This document shows, one piece after another, positions 62,569 through 64,000 of a stretch of 64,000 nt of DNA (positions are counted from its first letter, which is position 1; every line of letters begins with the position of its first letter). The DNA is from Adhaeribacter soli (GTDB lineage: Bacteria; Bacteroidota; Bacteroidia; Cytophagales; Hymenobacteraceae). The position numbers were made by a program, and so were the translations under genes. The stretch spans positions 1 through 64,000 of the forward strand of contig NZ_VTWT01000010.1 in the NCBI RefSeq assembly GCF_008727925.1, in the 5' to 3' direction. The notes under the pieces are model-generated. The model saw only the letters and a list, made by a program, of their open reading frames with translations. It was not told the DNA's origin and made no database searches.

Positions 62569-63506
62569 TGGGACGGATAATTAAACTGGAACTGGACTAC
62601 ATTCGCGAACTGCAGGAACAACAAATGCAGCGGGAGAACGCCCTGCTGCCACCCGAAGCCGGGAAATTAAAACTGGAACGCATTCCCGGACAGCACCTGA
62701 ACCGGGTAAACCTGCACGAGATCAAAATGGCCGACCAGGAGCTAACCTTTCACACGCAAAGTATGCCGCTGGTCAGCATCGGGTTCCAGCTGCAAGGCAC
62801 CGACGAATCGTGGTATGCCGGCGTAAAAGAACCTATGATCTTGGCGGAAAAAACCTTCAACGTCAACTTCCAGCCGGGAATTTCTGCCAAACACACCATG
62901 CGGGGCGAAAACGGGTTTTACTTTCTGCACCTGGGTTTTACCAAAGAACGTTTCCTGGAACTTACCGCCTTTAGTCCGGTACTGCACGAGGCCTATGCGA
63001 ATGTTTTTTTAAAGAATGATTTCTTCCTCCTCTGGAAAAACTCTCCGAAGATATCTCCTGCCCTGCTCAACACCGTAGCCAACCTGAAACAGATCAATTT
63101 CAACAGCAACCTGGCCGGCATGGTGCTGGAAGCCGCCTTGCTGAACCTGATCGTGCAGGCCCACGAAGGTCATTTTACCGAACCAAGCCCAAGCCGCGAA
63201 AACGGTATCTTACAGGAAGTAAAAGCTTACCTGGAAGAAAATTATTTGGCCGATCTCAGTTTGAAAAGCCTGGCAAAGGAGTTTGGCACGAATGAATTCA
63301 GCTTAAAGAAAGGCTTCCGCGAAAAATACGGGCATACCGTTTTCGGTTACATCCATCAACTCCGCATGGAAAAAGCCAAAGACTTATTACTGGCCGGCAA
63401 AAGCATTAAAGCTGTAGCTATCGAGATGGGCTACGAGCACAGCAATCACTTTTCGGCCGCTTTTACCAAATGGTTCGGCCTCAGGCCTTCCGGATTTAAA
63501 AAGTGA
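62568..63506 (+). CDS. AraC-family transcriptional regulator
   Basis: A 312-residue regulator. The N-terminal 200 residues are a sensor domain with no named ligand fold that I can identify, though LVSIGFQLQG, FNVNFQPGISAKHTM and FYFLHLGFTKERF resemble the PchR/cupin-like N-terminal region of siderophore-linked AraC regulators. The C-terminal double helix-turn-helix (about 215-312) is clear: LQEVKAYLEENYLADLSLK, LAKEFGTNEFSLKKGFREKYG and the second unit IKAVAIEMGYEHSNHFSAAF followed by KWFGLRPSGFKK. The start is ATG 62568, preceded by AGGAGAA. It is divergent from the giant T9SS gene, which it might control (inference). A terminator follows. Confidence 0.9.
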   Translation: MGRIIKLELDYIRELQEQQMQRENALLPPEAGKLKLERIPGQHLNRVNLHEIKMADQELTFHTQSMPLVSIGFQLQGTDESWYAGVKEPMILAEKTFNVNFQPGISAKHTMRGENGFYFLHLGFTKERFLELTAFSPVLHEAYANVFLKNDFFLLWKNSPKISPALLNTVANLKQINFNSNLAGMVLEAALLNLIVQAHEGHFTEPSPSRENGILQEVKAYLEENYLADLSLKSLAKEFGTNEFSLKKGFREKYGHTVFGYIHQLRMEKAKDLLLAGKSIKAVAIEMGYEHSNHFSAAFTKWFGLRPSGFKK

Positions 63507-63518
63507 CCTTACCCCAGC

Positions 63519-63551
63519 CCTCTCCTAAAAACAGGAGAGGAAGCTTTTTTT
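63519..63551 (+). terminator. Intrinsic terminator after the AraC gene
   Basis: Stem CCTCTCCT (63519-63526) pairs with AGGAGAGG (63533-63540) around a 6-base loop; AAGC then a seven-base T-run follows. The repeat copy at 63545 begins in that T-run. Confidence 0.85.
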
Positions 63552-63722
63552 GTCTGAATCAGGATTTTCAGGATTACAAGATTTTCAGGACAATTGTTTG
63601 AATCAGAATTATAGAATTTTCAGAATTTTTCTTTTAGATCTTGTACGGACAGGGCTTGACCTGTCCCACGCATATCGCCAGCGCAGCGCTCCTGAAAACC
63701 ACGTTAGCAGATAAAAAACTAA
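63545..63722. repeat. Dispersed repeat, copy 2
   Basis: Inverted copy of 1..190. It lacks the expanded ATTCTG tract and carries instead the insert near 63643-63670 (GTACGGACAGGG hairpin), a diverged member of the GC-rich hairpin family seen at 14864. Confidence 0.85.
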
Positions 63723-63760
63723 ACTAAATAGAAAGCCAAATACAAAGGAAAACTGACAGA

Positions 63761-63935
63761 AGCCTGCCCCGAAAGCTTTCGGGGTTTCTAAGGAGATAGA
63801 CTTTGGATTAACCGGTGCCCCGATATGCATCGGGGTAGACCTCAGGCACGAGGCAGCCCGGAAGGGCAGGAGAATCCACGGCTTTCGAGTTTGAAACGAA
63901 GCCACCTAGGTCTACCCCGAAGCATTTCGGGGCTT
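63761..63935. repeat. Structured repeat element with competing pairings
   Basis: Contains CCCCGAAAGCTTTCGGGG, a perfect 18-base palindrome (63767-63784); hairpins 63818-63835 and 63915-63932 (each 7-bp stems with CCCCGA/TCGGGG ends); a GGAA-tetraloop hairpin (63856-63867); and GGCTT/AAGCC (63880-63903). A 12-bp long-range pairing joins 63831-63842 to 63908-63919 and shares bases with the two hairpins, so they cannot form together. Could be a mobile repeat or a small RNA; no promoter seen. Confidence 0.7.
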
Positions 63936-64000
63936 GAGGGAGAAAGCTCAATTGAAAGTTGAAGGTTATGAGTTTAGAATTGAAGCTTGTTTGAATCTGT

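Larger units (their letters stand above)
63507..64000. other. Gene-free end region made of repeats
   Basis: A terminator (63519..63551), a dispersed repeat (63545..63722) and a structured element (63761..63935) fill this end. A minus-strand frame at 63609..63905 runs across both repeats and is not credible as a gene. Confidence 0.7.

Noticed and set aside
63609-63905. A 98-codon minus-strand frame at the window end
   Set aside because: It runs across two separate repeat elements and its sequence follows their hairpins; such frames recur with repeat copies and are unlikely to be translated.

Overview
The window is a chromosomal segment from a Bacteroidota bacterium, most likely class Cytophagia and probably Hymenobacteraceae-like (inference; no 16S gene is present). 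The signs are type IX secretion (T9SS) C-terminal sorting domains on several giant surface proteins, a gliding-motility-associated C-terminal domain, a complete alternative complex III (act) operon joined to an aa3-type oxidase, Bacteroidota promoters of the form TTTG-N19/20-TAnnTTTG, and few Shine-Dalgarno sites. No phage, CRISPR array, insertion-sequence transposase or recognisable defence system was found.

Layout. 0.2-5.8 kb: rel, an AT-rich secreted-protein gene, tRNA-Leu(UAG), tig and clpP. 5.9-13.0 kb: a PAP2 phosphatase, a large Ig-repeat T9SS protein and a membrane-anchored TPR-LuxR regulator, lying between clpP and clpX. 13.5-19.9 kb: clpX, lpxB, a PTPS-family enzyme, a metal/cobalamin-type ABC importer pair without an ATPase gene, and hldD. 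20-26 kb: an accessory stretch (AT-rich DKNYY lipoprotein, SRPBCC protein, T9SS protein, HAD phosphatase, small membrane protein) rich in MITE-like inverted-repeat elements. 26-33.8 kb: an apparent operon of a 1229-residue polytopic histidine kinase, a 1148-residue outer-membrane barrel protein and a lipoprotein. 33.9-49.9 kb: respiratory block. actABCDEF-coxB-coxA has a near-perfect promoter; ctaB, two subunit III genes, subunit IV, sco, a DUF420 gene and a small CxxC membrane protein follow in a second unit. 51-62 kb: a gliding-type surface protein, a SMUG2-like uracil-DNA glycosylase and a 2619-residue T9SS protein with two seven-repeat propeller-like arrays. 62.5-64 kb: an AraC regulator and structured repeats.

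The respiratory genes work together: ACIII (Act) takes electrons from menaquinol to cytochrome c domains, and the CoxABCD oxidase passes them to oxygen; CtaB makes heme O, while Sco and DUF420 proteins assist copper and oxidase assembly. LpxB and HldD serve lipopolysaccharide synthesis; Tig, ClpP and ClpX serve protein quality control.

The most unusual non-coding content is a set of dispersed elements. One family abuts the T-tract of intrinsic terminators. Another, at 25.75 and 53.0 kb, carries runs of short tri- or tetraloop hairpins between shared inverted arms. There is also a 48-bp perfect palindrome nested in a longer inverted repeat, and a structured element at 63.76-63.93 kb with mutually exclusive pairings.
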